The notes beneath the pieces are model-generated. The model saw nothing but the letters and a program-made list of their open reading frames with translations. It searched no databases and was not told where the DNA came from. A program made the position numbers and the translations under genes. Positions 15,792 to 24,042 of a stretch of 28,523 nucleotides of DNA are shown here, piece after piece. Positions within the stretch are counted from its first letter, which is position 1. Each line of letters opens with the position of its first letter. Origin of the DNA: GCA-2732805 sp964516605 (GTDB taxonomy: Bacteria; Pseudomonadota; Gammaproteobacteria; Coxiellales; Coxiellaceae); contig CAZFAA010000014.1 in the NCBI GenBank assembly GCA_964516605.1, forward strand, positions 1 to 28,523, given 5' to 3'.

Positions 15792-16480
15792 GTACACAAT
15801 TACCTTTAGGGCTTGGCCTGCGTGATGACACCACTTTTGATAATTATTGTGTGGGTGATAATGAGCAGGTGTTGGCAAGTATGCGTCATTTATTACAAGG
15901 CACAGGCGAGTCCTATATTTATTTATGGGGTGAGCGTGGTGTGGGGCGCAGTCATTTATTGCAAGCGTGTTGCCATGCACTTGACTCAGCAGAGCGCTCG
16001 AGTATTTACATTCCTTTTGCCGAATACGAATATTTAAGCCCGGACATGCTCGATGGGATCGAGTATATGGATTTAGTGTGTTTAGATGGGATTAATGCTG
16101 TGTTGGGGCAGCGTCATTTTGAAGAGGCGATTTTTCATTTATACAATCGAATTTTAGTATCGGGGGCGAAGCTTATTATTGCGGCCGATGTGGTGCCCTC
16201 TCAGCTGCCGTGCATCATGCCAGATTTGCGTTCACGTTTATCGCAAGGCTTGGTTTTGCAAGTGCATGCTTTGCATGATGAGCAAAAGCTGGAGGTGCTA
16301 CAATTGCGTGCTAAGTGCCGTGGTTTGGAATTAAGTGATGAAGTGGGCCTATATTTGTTACGTCATTACCCGCGTAATATGGCTTCACTGTTCGAGGCAT
16401 TAATTAAATTGGATAAAGCATCACTTGTGTTACAACGTAAACTCACTATTCCATTTGTGAAAAGTGTTTTGGATCAATAA
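15788..16480 (+). CDS. hda: DnaA regulatory inactivator Hda
   Basis: AAA+ protein that, bound to the DNA-loaded sliding clamp, stimulates ATP hydrolysis on DnaA and so prevents re-initiation of replication. The 230 residues begin with the clamp-binding motif QLPLGL (4-9). The P-loop variant is GERGVGRSHLL (48-58), with Arg in place of the usual Lys as in other Hda proteins, and a Walker B-like LVCLDGIN follows. The C-terminal LRSRLSQGLVLQV and the RHYPRNMASLFEALIKLD region match the DnaA-like lid. Length and position after DUF2066 match the family. It lacks the DNA-binding domain of DnaA itself. Confidence 0.94.
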   Translation: MSTQLPLGLGLRDDTTFDNYCVGDNEQVLASMRHLLQGTGESYIYLWGERGVGRSHLLQACCHALDSAERSSIYIPFAEYEYLSPDMLDGIEYMDLVCLDGINAVLGQRHFEEAIFHLYNRILVSGAKLIIAADVVPSQLPCIMPDLRSRLSQGLVLQVHALHDEQKLEVLQLRAKCRGLELSDEVGLYLLRHYPRNMASLFEALIKLDKASLVLQRKLTIPFVKSVLDQ

Positions 16481-16506
16481 GATTTTTAATTTAAGGAGAA
16501 ATTAAG

Positions 16507-16965
16507 ATGAAAAAATTCGTTCAATTAACAGCTTTAGTGACTGTTGTTGCAGCATTGGTTGTGCCGGCCATGGCGCACACAGTGAAGGCGCATCAAGAAA
16601 AACCTATTCTTACAATTAAATATATAGCCCCACATCCAGATGATTGCTTTTTAACTGTTAAGGTTGATCATCCGCTTATGGTGACAGGCGCATGCCCAAA
16701 ATTTGTTGTAACAGGTGCTTTAAGTGGCATCAGACGCTCTTCGATCTCGATTAATAATAATAGTGCTGCGGGTTATGTGCATATCCTACTGAGGGATTTT
16801 GATCATGTTGATGCGAATGTTGGTGGAGATCTTTTATATTCTACAGATAACGTAAAATTCTACGGACACAATCGCCACTTTATACTCAAAGACACGACCT
16901 CGACAGTGTATATCAAGACTGTTCCGGGTAAGAGCAATTATTCGAAAACCAAAACACAGCAGTGA
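16507..16965 (+). CDS. Small secreted protein of unknown function
   Basis: Not recognised. The 152 residues open with a clear Sec signal peptide (basic MKK, hydrophobic 6-20, cleavage after AMA at about 23). The mature part of about 129 residues is strand-rich by pattern. It has two Cys (47 and 63) that could form a disulfide in the periplasm, and several His. The end is polar and basic (GKSNYSKTKTQQ). AAGGAG (16493-16498) sits 8 bases before the ATG, 26 bases after hda, so it may be co-transcribed with DUF2066-hda. It converges on serA with only 43 bases between them. Confidence 0.75.
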   Translation: MKKFVQLTALVTVVAALVVPAMAHTVKAHQEKPILTIKYIAPHPDDCFLTVKVDHPLMVTGACPKFVVTGALSGIRRSSISINNNSAAGYVHILLRDFDHVDANVGGDLLYSTDNVKFYGHNRHFILKDTTSTVYIKTVPGKSNYSKTKTQQ

Positions 16966-17008
16966 GGGTGTAAAGCTCGGAAGTTGAGAGGCGGGGGTGA
17001 TTCTCGTG

Positions 17009-18178
17009 TTAAGCAATTTTACGCACGCGCATCACACCCTCAATCGCTTTCAGCTGTGTGATCACTTCAGGTTGTATGTCGCCATCAATATCAATCAGTG
17101 TGTAGGCAATGTCGTAACGTGATTGATTAATCATATCGATAATATTGTAGTGCGCCTCAGAGAGTACACGCGATATTTGCGCCACCATGTTGGGGACGTT
17201 AGCATTGACGATAGCAATACGTTGCCCTTCTTTTTTAGGAAAGGTCACGTTTGGGAAATTCACTGAATGCTTAATTTGTGCTGATTCGAAATACTGCATA
17301 ATTTGCTGCACAGCCATGACAGCGCAGTTTTCTTCTGCTTCATAGGTTGATGCGCCTAAATGCGGCAAACAAATAATGTTGGAGTTCTCTAAAAATTCCA
17401 CCTCAGGGAAATCACATACGTATCGTGCAATGTGCTGTGTAGTGATCGCGTTTAACAGCGCTTGATTATCGATAATACCATCGCGCGCAAAATTTAACAG
17501 TATGACACCTTGGCGCATTTTTTTAATGGTTTCGCTGTTGATAAGGTGTTTGGTTGCATCAAGCAGTGGCACATGCAAGGTAATGAAATCGGAATTTTTT
17601 AATACGTCATCAATAGTCAGTGCTTGTTTTACCGCAGCACTTAACTCCCACGCATTGTGCACTGTCATGGCTGGGTCATAACCGATTACGTTCATATCCA
17701 AGGCCAGTGCCGCATTGGCGACTTTCACACCAACATGACCTAAACCAATAACGCCCAATGTTTTACCGGGTAATTCAGAGCCTACATAATATTTTTTTTG
17801 TTGCTCAACCAATGCATGAATATCAGTATGTGGATCCAGATGCTTGACATAATCCCATGCCGCACAAATATTACGGCAGGCAAGCAGCATCCCTGTGATC
17901 ACCAGCTCTTTAACAGCATTGGCATTGGCGCCAGGTGTGTTGAGCACTGGAATACCCAGTGTCGTTGCTTTTGCTAATGGAATATTATTAGTCCCTGCGC
18001 CAGCACGTACAATCAGCTCGACACTGCTTGGAATATCAAAATTGTGTAAATCAAAAGAACGCAGTAATAATGCGTGGGGATTTAGATGGTGATCGCTGAT
18101 ATTAAAGCGCTGTGGGTCAAATTCCTGTAGTCCGGTTTGTGATATGTTATTCAACGTAAGAATGTTAAACACAATCAT
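17009..18178 (-). CDS. serA: D-3-phosphoglycerate dehydrogenase with ACT domain
   Basis: First step of serine synthesis: NAD-dependent oxidation of 3-phosphoglycerate. The 389 residues (387 if GTG is used) show RAGAGTNNI (58-66), the Rossmann motif GLGHVG (145-150), Arg232 in ARDG and His273 in CLPHLGAS. The usual acidic partner is near 259-261. Residues 318-389 form an ACT domain, the serine-feedback module. It is shorter than the 410-residue E. coli type, near the compact form. Start: AGGAA (18183-18179) abuts the ATG at 18178, leaving no spacing, but stands 6 bases before a GTG at 18172, so translation may begin there. The 5' end overlaps the carbonic anhydrase gene by 14 bases. Confidence 0.93.
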   Translation of the reverse strand: MIVFNILTLNNISQTGLQEFDPQRFNISDHHLNPHALLLRSFDLHNFDIPSSVELIVRAGAGTNNIPLAKATTLGIPVLNTPGANANAVKELVITGMLLACRNICAAWDYVKHLDPHTDIHALVEQQKKYYVGSELPGKTLGVIGLGHVGVKVANAALALDMNVIGYDPAMTVHNAWELSAAVKQALTIDDVLKNSDFITLHVPLLDATKHLINSETIKKMRQGVILLNFARDGIIDNQALLNAITTQHIARYVCDFPEVEFLENSNIICLPHLGASTYEAEENCAVMAVQQIMQYFESAQIKHSVNFPNVTFPKKEGQRIAIVNANVPNMVAQISRVLSEAHYNIIDMINQSRYDIAYTLIDIDGDIQPEVITQLKAIEGVMRVRKIA

Positions 18179-18788
18179 TTCCTAATTCGGTTAAAGGATG
18201 ATACTGATTATCGTGTTCTGAGTACTCCAGGATTTCGCCTGTTCTAATGTCGAAAAACCATAAATGAATCATCAGCGTATTATTTTGAATACGCTCTTTA
18301 ATCCATGGGAAGGTCAGGCAATTTTGATATGAAAATAATAACGCATTTTTAGCTAAGGTATCGCTATCGTTATCGGTTGAGGAGATTTTAATAAGTGAAA
18401 CCCAATTTGAAATAAAATCATTTTGCGTCAGAGTCGTGTCATCGAGTAATGCACCGATTCCACCACATTGACTGTGTCCTAAAATAATCAGATATTTGAT
18501 GTTGAGATAACAAATACCGAATTCAAGTGCGGCACTGGTGCCGTGATGGCCTGTATCCGCTTCGTAAGGTGGGATAATGTTGGCGACATTGCGGACAGTA
18601 AATAAATCGCCAGGCTCACATTGCAAAATAAATGATGGATCGACTCGCGAATCACAGCATGAAACCAGCATGATGTCAGGACGTTGCCCATGGTGTGCAA
18701 GACGTTCCATGATGGATGATTGGCTGGATGCGTATTTCTCACGAAAGATTTCATAGCCTTTAATCAGTTTTTGAAATGAATTTTTCAT
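18165..18788 (-). CDS. Beta-class carbonic anhydrase
   Basis: Zinc enzyme interconverting CO2 and bicarbonate in the cytosol. The 207 residues contain CDSRVDPS, starting at residue 45, with zinc ligand Cys45 and the catalytic dyad Asp46-Arg48. HSQCGGI (105-111) has zinc ligands His105 and Cys108. FTVRNVANIIPP and GTSAALEFGICYLNIKYLIILGH are typical of the family. It resembles the Can/CynT group by length; I leave the symbol open. The 3' end overlaps serA, suggesting one transcript and, perhaps, coupling of bicarbonate supply to biosynthesis, although no direct link to serine is known. It begins 60 bases after the HAD gene stop. Confidence 0.94.
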   Translation of the reverse strand: MKNSFQKLIKGYEIFREKYASSQSSIMERLAHHGQRPDIMLVSCCDSRVDPSFILQCEPGDLFTVRNVANIIPPYEADTGHHGTSAALEFGICYLNIKYLIILGHSQCGGIGALLDDTTLTQNDFISNWVSLIKISSTDNDSDTLAKNALLFSYQNCLTFPWIKERIQNNTLMIHLWFFDIRTGEILEYSEHDNQYHPLTELGNDCV

Positions 18789-18848
18789 AAGGCTATCACT
18801 ATATCATTGACCATTGAAAATGCGAACCGAATCATTACATCATGCATA

Positions 18849-19655
18849 TTATTCTGTGTTACGGTGCATGATGTGCGAGTTTATTTCTACGTCTCCTGCT
18901 TCGATTAACTCTAAGCCTTGTGTATAGAGAGCACGTGTTTTGCCCTCGAGCGTTTCAATTTCGCTGTGGGTTAAGCCCAGTGCTAACAGCGGAGCCATGG
19001 ATTGACAGGTTAAATAAAAATCTGAATGTTGGGCAATCTTGGGCCGGTAAAAGGCGCCACCATAACCAATAAAGCGCGCCACATCGGGTTTAACGATCAG
19101 ATCATTCATGCCATCGCCGATCCAGATAAGCCGTTCGTGTCGCTCTTTAATTGCATGAGCAATAATGCGCTTGCCATTATTTTCGGTGGGATAAGCGCTT
19201 TGATCATAACCTTCGTAGTCACCGGTCATGGAGAATTTCAGGTCGACTGCAAACACGTGTTCTGCAGGTATGCCCAGCATCGTGGCAAATAATCGAACGG
19301 CAGGGTTTACACCAGCGGATACAACGTATACAGCTTTATCCAATGCATGCAATGCTTCAATCACAGCGATACTATCTGGGGCGCGTGAGGCAAAATAATT
19401 TTGCGCCAGTTCGATCACTTGCCTACGATTCGGTCGCACTAATGTTAAGCGTTCTTGATAAATGGTGGAGCACAATCCCGCTTCACCCATCGCATAAGCG
19501 GTTAATTCATGTACGCGTGGTCCAACACCATTTTGTTCGGCTAATACTTCAATGCCTTCAATCAAACTTAATGTGCCATCGCAATCAAAGATGAAGGCGT
19601 CAATTGGACTGTTTAGGGAATCAGTGATGTTGTTCATAGTTGCGCAATATGCCAT
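18849..19655 (-). CDS. HAD-IB phosphatase, phosphoserine phosphatase (SerB)-like
   Basis: Haloacid-dehalogenase-type phosphatase of 268 residues. Motifs: FDCDGT with nucleophile Asp24 and acid/base Asp26, VVSAG with Ser113 (motif II), Lys162 (motif III) and GDGMND (180-185, motif IV). The small cap between motifs I and II is of the SerB kind. Lying upstream of serA on the same strand, it is a good candidate for the last step of serine synthesis, dephosphorylation of phosphoserine. A related small-molecule phosphatase cannot be excluded, since the N-terminal ACT-like part of E. coli SerB is absent. The start could be ATG 19655 or ATG 19637; neither has a clear ribosome-binding site. Confidence 0.82.
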   Translation of the reverse strand: MAYCATMNNITDSLNSPIDAFIFDCDGTLSLIEGIEVLAEQNGVGPRVHELTAYAMGEAGLCSTIYQERLTLVRPNRRQVIELAQNYFASRAPDSIAVIEALHALDKAVYVVSAGVNPAVRLFATMLGIPAEHVFAVDLKFSMTGDYEGYDQSAYPTENNGKRIIAHAIKERHERLIWIGDGMNDLIVKPDVARFIGYGGAFYRPKIAQHSDFYLTCQSMAPLLALGLTHSEIETLEGKTRALYTQGLELIEAGDVEINSHIMHRNTE

Positions 19656-19771
19656 TTTTCATTAAAGATACGAATTTGTATTGCAAAGTGTAGTGTATGT
19701 AGCACAGCAAAAGCAATGCCGTAAAGACCGTGTTGTGAGCAAACTGTTGGGGCGGTTGAGTTGTTAGTTTA

Positions 19772-19784
19772 GTTCAATTTGAAC
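19772..19784. promoter_or_regulatory. 13-bp palindrome upstream of cydA, operator candidate
   Basis: GTTCAA-t-TTGAAC is a perfect inverted repeat about 100 bases upstream of the cydA start, in a 227-base gap that also must hold the divergent promoter of the HAD gene. GTTAGTTTAGTTC just upstream recalls an ArcA-type direct repeat only weakly. It does not match the FNR consensus. Confidence 0.35.
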
Positions 19785-19882
19785 AGTTTAAAGTGCTATC
19801 GATGTTTACTGCGAGCAGTCTGGCGAGTATTATGAGTGCAGTTTTTTAAGCCCTCCAGTCCAATTCAAAGGAGATAAAAGAA

Positions 19883-21442
19883 GTGATTGATCATGTTGTA
19901 CTACTCTCACGTTGGCAATTTGGTTTAACGGCGTTATATCACTTTCTATTTGTACCGTTAACGCTGGGTTTATCAGTGTTACTTGGCATTATGGAAACGG
20001 TGTATGTGATGACAGGGCGGTCAATCTGGAAAGAGATGACACAATTCTGGGGTCTGTTGTTTGGTATTAATTTTGCAATGGGTGTCGCCACAGGTATTAC
20101 AATGGAATTTCAGTTTGGTACTAACTGGGCCTATTATTCACAATACGTAGGCGATGTGTTTGGTGCGCCATTGGCAATTGAAGGGTTCATGGCTTTTTTT
20201 CTAGAGGCGACTTTTATTGGTTTATTTTTCTTTGGTTGGAATAAGCTATCCAAAGTAGGTCATCTGGTGGTTACGTGGTTGGTGGCATTAGGTTCAAGTT
20301 TATCAGCATTGTGGATTTTAATTGCGAATGGGTGGATGCAAAATCCAGTCGGTTCACATTTTGATTTTCAAACGATGCGTATGGAAGTTACCAATTTTTA
20401 CGATATTATCTTTAACCCAGTTGCACAAGCTAAATTTGTGCATACTATTTCTGGTGGGTATGTAACGGGTTCTGTTTTTGTATTGGCGATCAGTTGCTTT
20501 TATTTACTGTGTGGTCGAAATGTTGAATTTGCTAAGCGCTCACTGACCGTTGCTGTATCATTTGGGTTGGCTTCAGCATTGTCTGTTGTGGTGTTAGGTG
20601 ATGAAAGTGGTTATCTGGACAATCGCTATCAACAAATGAAGCTTGCTGCTATAGAGGGTATGTGGCAAACCGAGCCCGCACCTGCTTCGTTTAATTTAGT
20701 TGGATTCCCAGATGATGCCGCGCATGTTACGCATTATACGCTTAAAGTACCGTATGTGTTGGGTATTATTGCCACGCGCTCATTGAATACGCCGTTGCTG
20801 GGTATTGATGATTTGGTCGCAAAAAATGCGGTCGATATGAAAAAAGGCATGATTGCTTACGGTGCTTTAGAAGCATTGCAAAAAAATCCAAGTGATGGTG
20901 CTGCACATGATGTATTGTTGAAATACCAAGCGAATCTTGGTTTGGCTTTGTTATTAAAGCGCTATACGGATGATCCATCTAAAGCAACACCGGCCATGAT
21001 TGATCGTGCAGCATGGGATACCGTTCCAGGAAATATGGCGTCTTTGTTTTGGTCATTCCGCGTGATGGTGGCCTGTGGATTATTTTTTATAGCGTTGTTT
21101 GCAGTCGGTTTTTATTTATCCGCTGTGCGCAAATTGCAGCAGCGTTGGTTTTTATGGATTGGTTTATTCAGTATGCCATTACCTTGGGTTGCTGTGGAAT
21201 TGGGTTGGTTTGTGGCTGAACACGGCCGTCAACCGTGGGTTGTTGCGAATATTTTGCCGACGTTTCTTGGTGCTTCATCGTTGTCTGTACATGATGTGTG
21301 GATTTCATTGATGGGTTTTGTATTGTTGTATTCAGGCCTGGCGATTGTTGAGGTTTACCTTATGCTCAAGTACATTCGTTTAGGGCCTGATGGTTATGCT
21401 GCACAAAAGCTCACGACATCAACACAAGGAGCGTTATTATGA
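19883..21442 (+). CDS. cydA: Cytochrome bd ubiquinol oxidase subunit I
   Basis: Main haem-bearing subunit of the bd oxidase, which oxidises quinol and reduces O2 in the inner membrane. The 519 residues align closely with E. coli CydA from LSRWQFGLTALYHFLFVPLTLG onward. His20 (a haem ligand), Glu100 and Glu108 (proton path), and His187 and Met395 (ligands of b558, E. coli His186 and Met393) are all present. The Q-loop region KLAAIEGMW (253-261) and GRQPW near the last helices are also present. The start is GTG at 19883 with AAGGAG 9 bases upstream. The C-terminal stop overlaps cydB by 4 bases (ATGA). The Q-loop is of the long type found in proteobacteria. Confidence 0.97.
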   Translation: MIDHVVLLSRWQFGLTALYHFLFVPLTLGLSVLLGIMETVYVMTGRSIWKEMTQFWGLLFGINFAMGVATGITMEFQFGTNWAYYSQYVGDVFGAPLAIEGFMAFFLEATFIGLFFFGWNKLSKVGHLVVTWLVALGSSLSALWILIANGWMQNPVGSHFDFQTMRMEVTNFYDIIFNPVAQAKFVHTISGGYVTGSVFVLAISCFYLLCGRNVEFAKRSLTVAVSFGLASALSVVVLGDESGYLDNRYQQMKLAAIEGMWQTEPAPASFNLVGFPDDAAHVTHYTLKVPYVLGIIATRSLNTPLLGIDDLVAKNAVDMKKGMIAYGALEALQKNPSDGAAHDVLLKYQANLGLALLLKRYTDDPSKATPAMIDRAAWDTVPGNMASLFWSFRVMVACGLFFIALFAVGFYLSAVRKLQQRWFLWIGLFSMPLPWVAVELGWFVAEHGRQPWVVANILPTFLGASSLSVHDVWISLMGFVLLYSGLAIVEVYLMLKYIRLGPDGYAAQKLTTSTQGALL

Positions 21443-22575
21443 TTCATTATGATACGTTACGTATTATTTGGTGGGCATTAATGGGTGTGGTGTTGGCGGG
21501 CTTTGCTGTCATGGATGGTTTTGATCTGGGTGTGGCCATGTTAATACCCTTAGTGGGAAAGCGTGATATAGAACGTCGCATCATGATGAATACAATTGGA
21601 CCGGTGTGGGAAGGCAATCAAGTGTGGATTATTTTAGGTGGCGGTGTGTTGTTTGCGGCGTGGCCTTTTTTATATGCTGCTTCTTTTTCAGGATTTTATC
21701 TGGCTATTTTATTACTATTAATGACCTTCATTTTAAGGCCTGTTGCCATGAAATACCGCAGTAAAATGCCCTCACAAAAATGGCGTTCTTGTTGGGATTA
21801 TATATTGGCTCTAGCTGGATTTTTAGCGGCGATGATTTTTGGTATTGCGATCGGCAATGTGCTACAAGGTGTGCCATTTTATTTTGATGCAAGCTTACGT
21901 TTATTTTACACCGGTAGCTTTTGGGGTTTATTCAATAGTTTTGCTTTGTTATGTGGGCTGACCAGTGCAGCGATGTTGATGATGCACGGTGCATTTTATT
22001 TAGCAACCAAAACAGATGGTATCCTGCGTTTGCGTGCATTACGCATAGCGCAATTGGCGATGCTGATGATGGTGTTCTTGTTTGTTGCTGGAGGTGTGTG
22101 GGTTGCGTATGGCATAAAAGGTTATGTATTAACACACATTGATGGCTTAACGGGCCCCTCAAATCCACTGTATAAAACAGTTGCGACGCAAACTGGTGTG
22201 TGGATCGCCAATTATATTAATTATCCTTATTTTATGTTGGCACCTTTTTTAGGGTTTTCTGGCGCCATTACTGCATCGTTAGTGACGCATGTCTATCACG
22301 GTAAATTGTCTTTTTTCTTGAGTTGTTGCAGTGTAGCTGGTGTTGTGTTGACGGTGGGTGTGAGTATGTTTCCATTTATTATGCCCTCATCGACAGATCC
22401 TCGTTCCAGTATTATTGTGTGGGATTCATCGGCCAGCCAATTATCGTTGCAAATTATGTTGATTGTTGCGATTATTTTTTTGCCTATTGTTTTGTCGTAC
22501 ACAACATGGGTATACCGTGTGCTGCGTGGTCGTGTGAGTGAACGATCAATTACGGATAACGATCAGGCGTACTGA
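21439..22575 (+). CDS. cydB: Cytochrome bd ubiquinol oxidase subunit II
   Basis: Second large integral-membrane subunit of the bd oxidase. The 378 residues start with IIWWALMGVVLAGFAVMDGFDLGV (9-32), which holds the conserved Asp of the proton/haem site. GPVWEGNQVWIILGGGVLFAAWP and FILRPVAMKYRSK follow, all diagnostic of CydB, with eight or more hydrophobic segments. It overlaps cydA by 4 bases and is followed after 67 bases by cydX, so the operon is cydABX as in E. coli. It ends with a basic cytoplasmic tail. Confidence 0.97.
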   Translation: MIHYDTLRIIWWALMGVVLAGFAVMDGFDLGVAMLIPLVGKRDIERRIMMNTIGPVWEGNQVWIILGGGVLFAAWPFLYAASFSGFYLAILLLLMTFILRPVAMKYRSKMPSQKWRSCWDYILALAGFLAAMIFGIAIGNVLQGVPFYFDASLRLFYTGSFWGLFNSFALLCGLTSAAMLMMHGAFYLATKTDGILRLRALRIAQLAMLMMVFLFVAGGVWVAYGIKGYVLTHIDGLTGPSNPLYKTVATQTGVWIANYINYPYFMLAPFLGFSGAITASLVTHVYHGKLSFFLSCCSVAGVVLTVGVSMFPFIMPSSTDPRSSIIVWDSSASQLSLQIMLIVAIIFLPIVLSYTTWVYRVLRGRVSERSITDNDQAY

Positions 22576-22642
22576 ATCAAAAAGAAAATAGTGATTTCCA
22601 ATGTGATGACGGGACATTACTGAAAAGTGAGGCAGGTAATAT

Positions 22643-22741
22643 ATGTGGTATTTTACGTGGATTTTAGGCTTAGGTTTGGCGTGTACTTTTGCCGTGCTCA
22701 ATGCCTTATGGTTTGAGTTGGGTCATGAAAAATCAGAGTGA
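22643..22741 (+). CDS. cydX: Cytochrome bd oxidase small subunit CydX
   Basis: This is a 32-residue single-pass membrane peptide that stabilises the bd oxidase haems. Its MWYFTWILGLGLACTF start is nearly the same as that of E. coli CydX (MWYFAWILG), with Trp2, Tyr3 and the following helix, then a conserved Glu after ALWF and a short charged tail (GHEKSE). GAGG (22629-22632) and AGG (22634-22636) precede the ATG. It is easily missed because it is so short. Its place right after cydB supports the call. Confidence 0.93.
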   Translation: MWYFTWILGLGLACTFAVLNALWFELGHEKSE

Positions 22742-22841
22742 TTTCAGGTCACTTTAATGCATAATATGGTCGTTTTTCTGTGACATCACCAGCTGTTTGT
22801 GTGCAGTATGTTTTGCTTAAATTACAGGTAGAAAGTTAACA

Positions 22842-23741
22842 ATGAACAGTGCCGCCATCAAAATTTATCTTCTTGAATTACAGAATCAACTTTGCGGTAC
22901 TCTGCAAGAGTTGGATGGGGTGGGTTCTTTTCAAGAAGATGTGTGGCAGCGTGACCAAGGTGGTGGCGGGTGCACGCGCGTTTTACGAGATGGGGCGCTG
23001 TTTGAGCAGGCGGGTGTTAATTTCTCGCATGTATTTGGTGCGTGTATGCCTGCTGCGGCGACGGCGCATCGTCCGCAATTAGTGGGTGCTTCCTTTGAGG
23101 CATTTGGTGTGTCCGTAGTGATTCATCCGCGTAACCCTTTTATTCCAACCACGCATTTGAATGTGCGTTTTTTTGTAGCACATAAAGCTGGACAAGAGAG
23201 CGTGTGGTGGTTTGGTGGGGGGTATGATTTAACGCCATATTATGGTTTTGTCGAAGATTGTGTGCATTGGCATCAAACTGCAAAAAACGCATGCGATGCG
23301 ATTGATGCGAGTTTGTATCCGCGTTTTAAGCGCTGGGCCGATGATTATTTTTTTATAAAACACCGTCAGGAAGCACGTGGTATTGGCGGCATTTTTTTCG
23401 ATGATTTTAATGAGTATGATTTTGATACGTGTTTTAGTTTAATGAAATCGGTGGGCGATACATTTTTACAAGCGTATGCCCCTATTGTTGTAAGACGTAA
23501 AGAGCTGCCTTACACGCCAGTACAGCGCGAATTTCAATTGTATCGACGTGGTCGTTATGTGGAGTTTAATTTGGTGTATGATCGTGGAACGTTATTTGGG
23601 CTGCAGTCAGGTGGGCGCACCGAGTCTATTCTCATGTCGTTGCCACCGTTAGTCAGTTGGCGTTACGATTGGCAGCCGACACCAGGTTCGCTGGAAGCGG
23701 CCTTGTATCGGGAATATCTGCCGATTAAAGAGTGGGTGTAA
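22842..23741 (+). CDS. hemF: Oxygen-dependent coproporphyrinogen III oxidase
   Basis: Haem synthesis: oxidative decarboxylation of two propionates of coproporphyrinogen III to give protoporphyrinogen IX, using O2. The 299 residues match the family length. FEAFGVSVVIHPRNPFIPTTHLNVRFF (about 85-111) and WWFGGGYDLTPYY (122-134) are visible. So are HRQEARGIGGIFFDDFN and the C-terminal signature RYVEFNLVYDRGTLFGLQ followed by SGGRTESILMSLPP. It stands alone on the plus strand 100 bases after cydX. Supplying haem near a haem-rich oxidase is sensible, but a shared transcript is not shown. Confidence 0.97.
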   Translation: MNSAAIKIYLLELQNQLCGTLQELDGVGSFQEDVWQRDQGGGGCTRVLRDGALFEQAGVNFSHVFGACMPAAATAHRPQLVGASFEAFGVSVVIHPRNPFIPTTHLNVRFFVAHKAGQESVWWFGGGYDLTPYYGFVEDCVHWHQTAKNACDAIDASLYPRFKRWADDYFFIKHRQEARGIGGIFFDDFNEYDFDTCFSLMKSVGDTFLQAYAPIVVRRKELPYTPVQREFQLYRRGRYVEFNLVYDRGTLFGLQSGGRTESILMSLPPLVSWRYDWQPTPGSLEAALYREYLPIKEWV

Positions 23742-23982
23742 CATTTTCACAAAAAATATTGCGGCGATTATTGGTAAGGAGAATCGTCTCGCTAGACGTG
23801 GATAGCTGAGTAATCATATCGTGAGCTTCAGTCGCAACCAGTGCATCAGGATGAGTGGCAGTCTTTATAATAGCGCTCAGGTTAGCTATAACAGTACTCA
23901 ATTAAAATAAAGTTAAACGGCGCTAACTCTTATTAGTTTAAACAGATTATTTTTATTTATAATTCAATAAGTTGATTTGCAT

Positions 23983-24025
23983 TTATTATAACTAGTTATA
24001 ATAACTATTGTAACTAGTTATAATA
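23983..24025. promoter_or_regulatory. Two palindromic operators 22 bp apart
   Basis: Box 1 (23983-24004) is a perfect 22-bp palindrome, TTATTATAACT followed by its reverse complement. Box 2 (24006-24025) repeats the TAACTAGTTA core with ten further arm positions and a single mismatched pair. The centres (23993.5 and 24015.5) are 22 bp apart, about two turns, so a dimer on each box would lie on roughly the same face. Box 2 covers the -35 and most of the spacer of the best promoter. The downstream gene begins with a winged-helix domain, so autorepression is the natural reading. Confidence 0.8.
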
Positions 24026-24036
24026 ATAATTATACT
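24008..24036 (+). promoter_or_regulatory. Promoter predicting a leaderless mRNA
   Basis: TTGTAA (24008-24013) and TATACT (24031-24036) are separated by 17 bases. The start would be at about 24042-24044, i.e. at the ATG (24043). The only Shine-Dalgarno-like bases (TTAGG, 24036-24040) are two bases from the ATG, too close to work. An alternative TATAAT at 24019-24024 would leave a leader of about a dozen bases. Confidence 0.55.
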
Positions 24037-24042
24037 TAGGCC

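Larger units (their letters stand above)
23742..24042. other. Intergenic region between hemF and the HTH-ATPase gene
   Basis: 301 bases with no convincing gene. The left half reads as a 58-codon open frame on the minus strand (23725-23901, TTG start), which I judge probably fortuitous. The right half is strongly AT-rich and contains the twin palindromes and promoter described separately. No terminator hairpin for hemF is evident. Confidence 0.6.

Noticed and set aside
23725..23901. 58-codon minus-strand open frame after hemF (TTG start)
   Set aside because: It has only a TTG start with no ribosome-binding site, overlaps the hemF 3' end and matches no family I know. It may be a gene remnant but I cannot support it.
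23983..24025. Start of a CRISPR array
   Set aside because: Only two copies, palindromic, with no spacer-sized intervals; operators explain them better.
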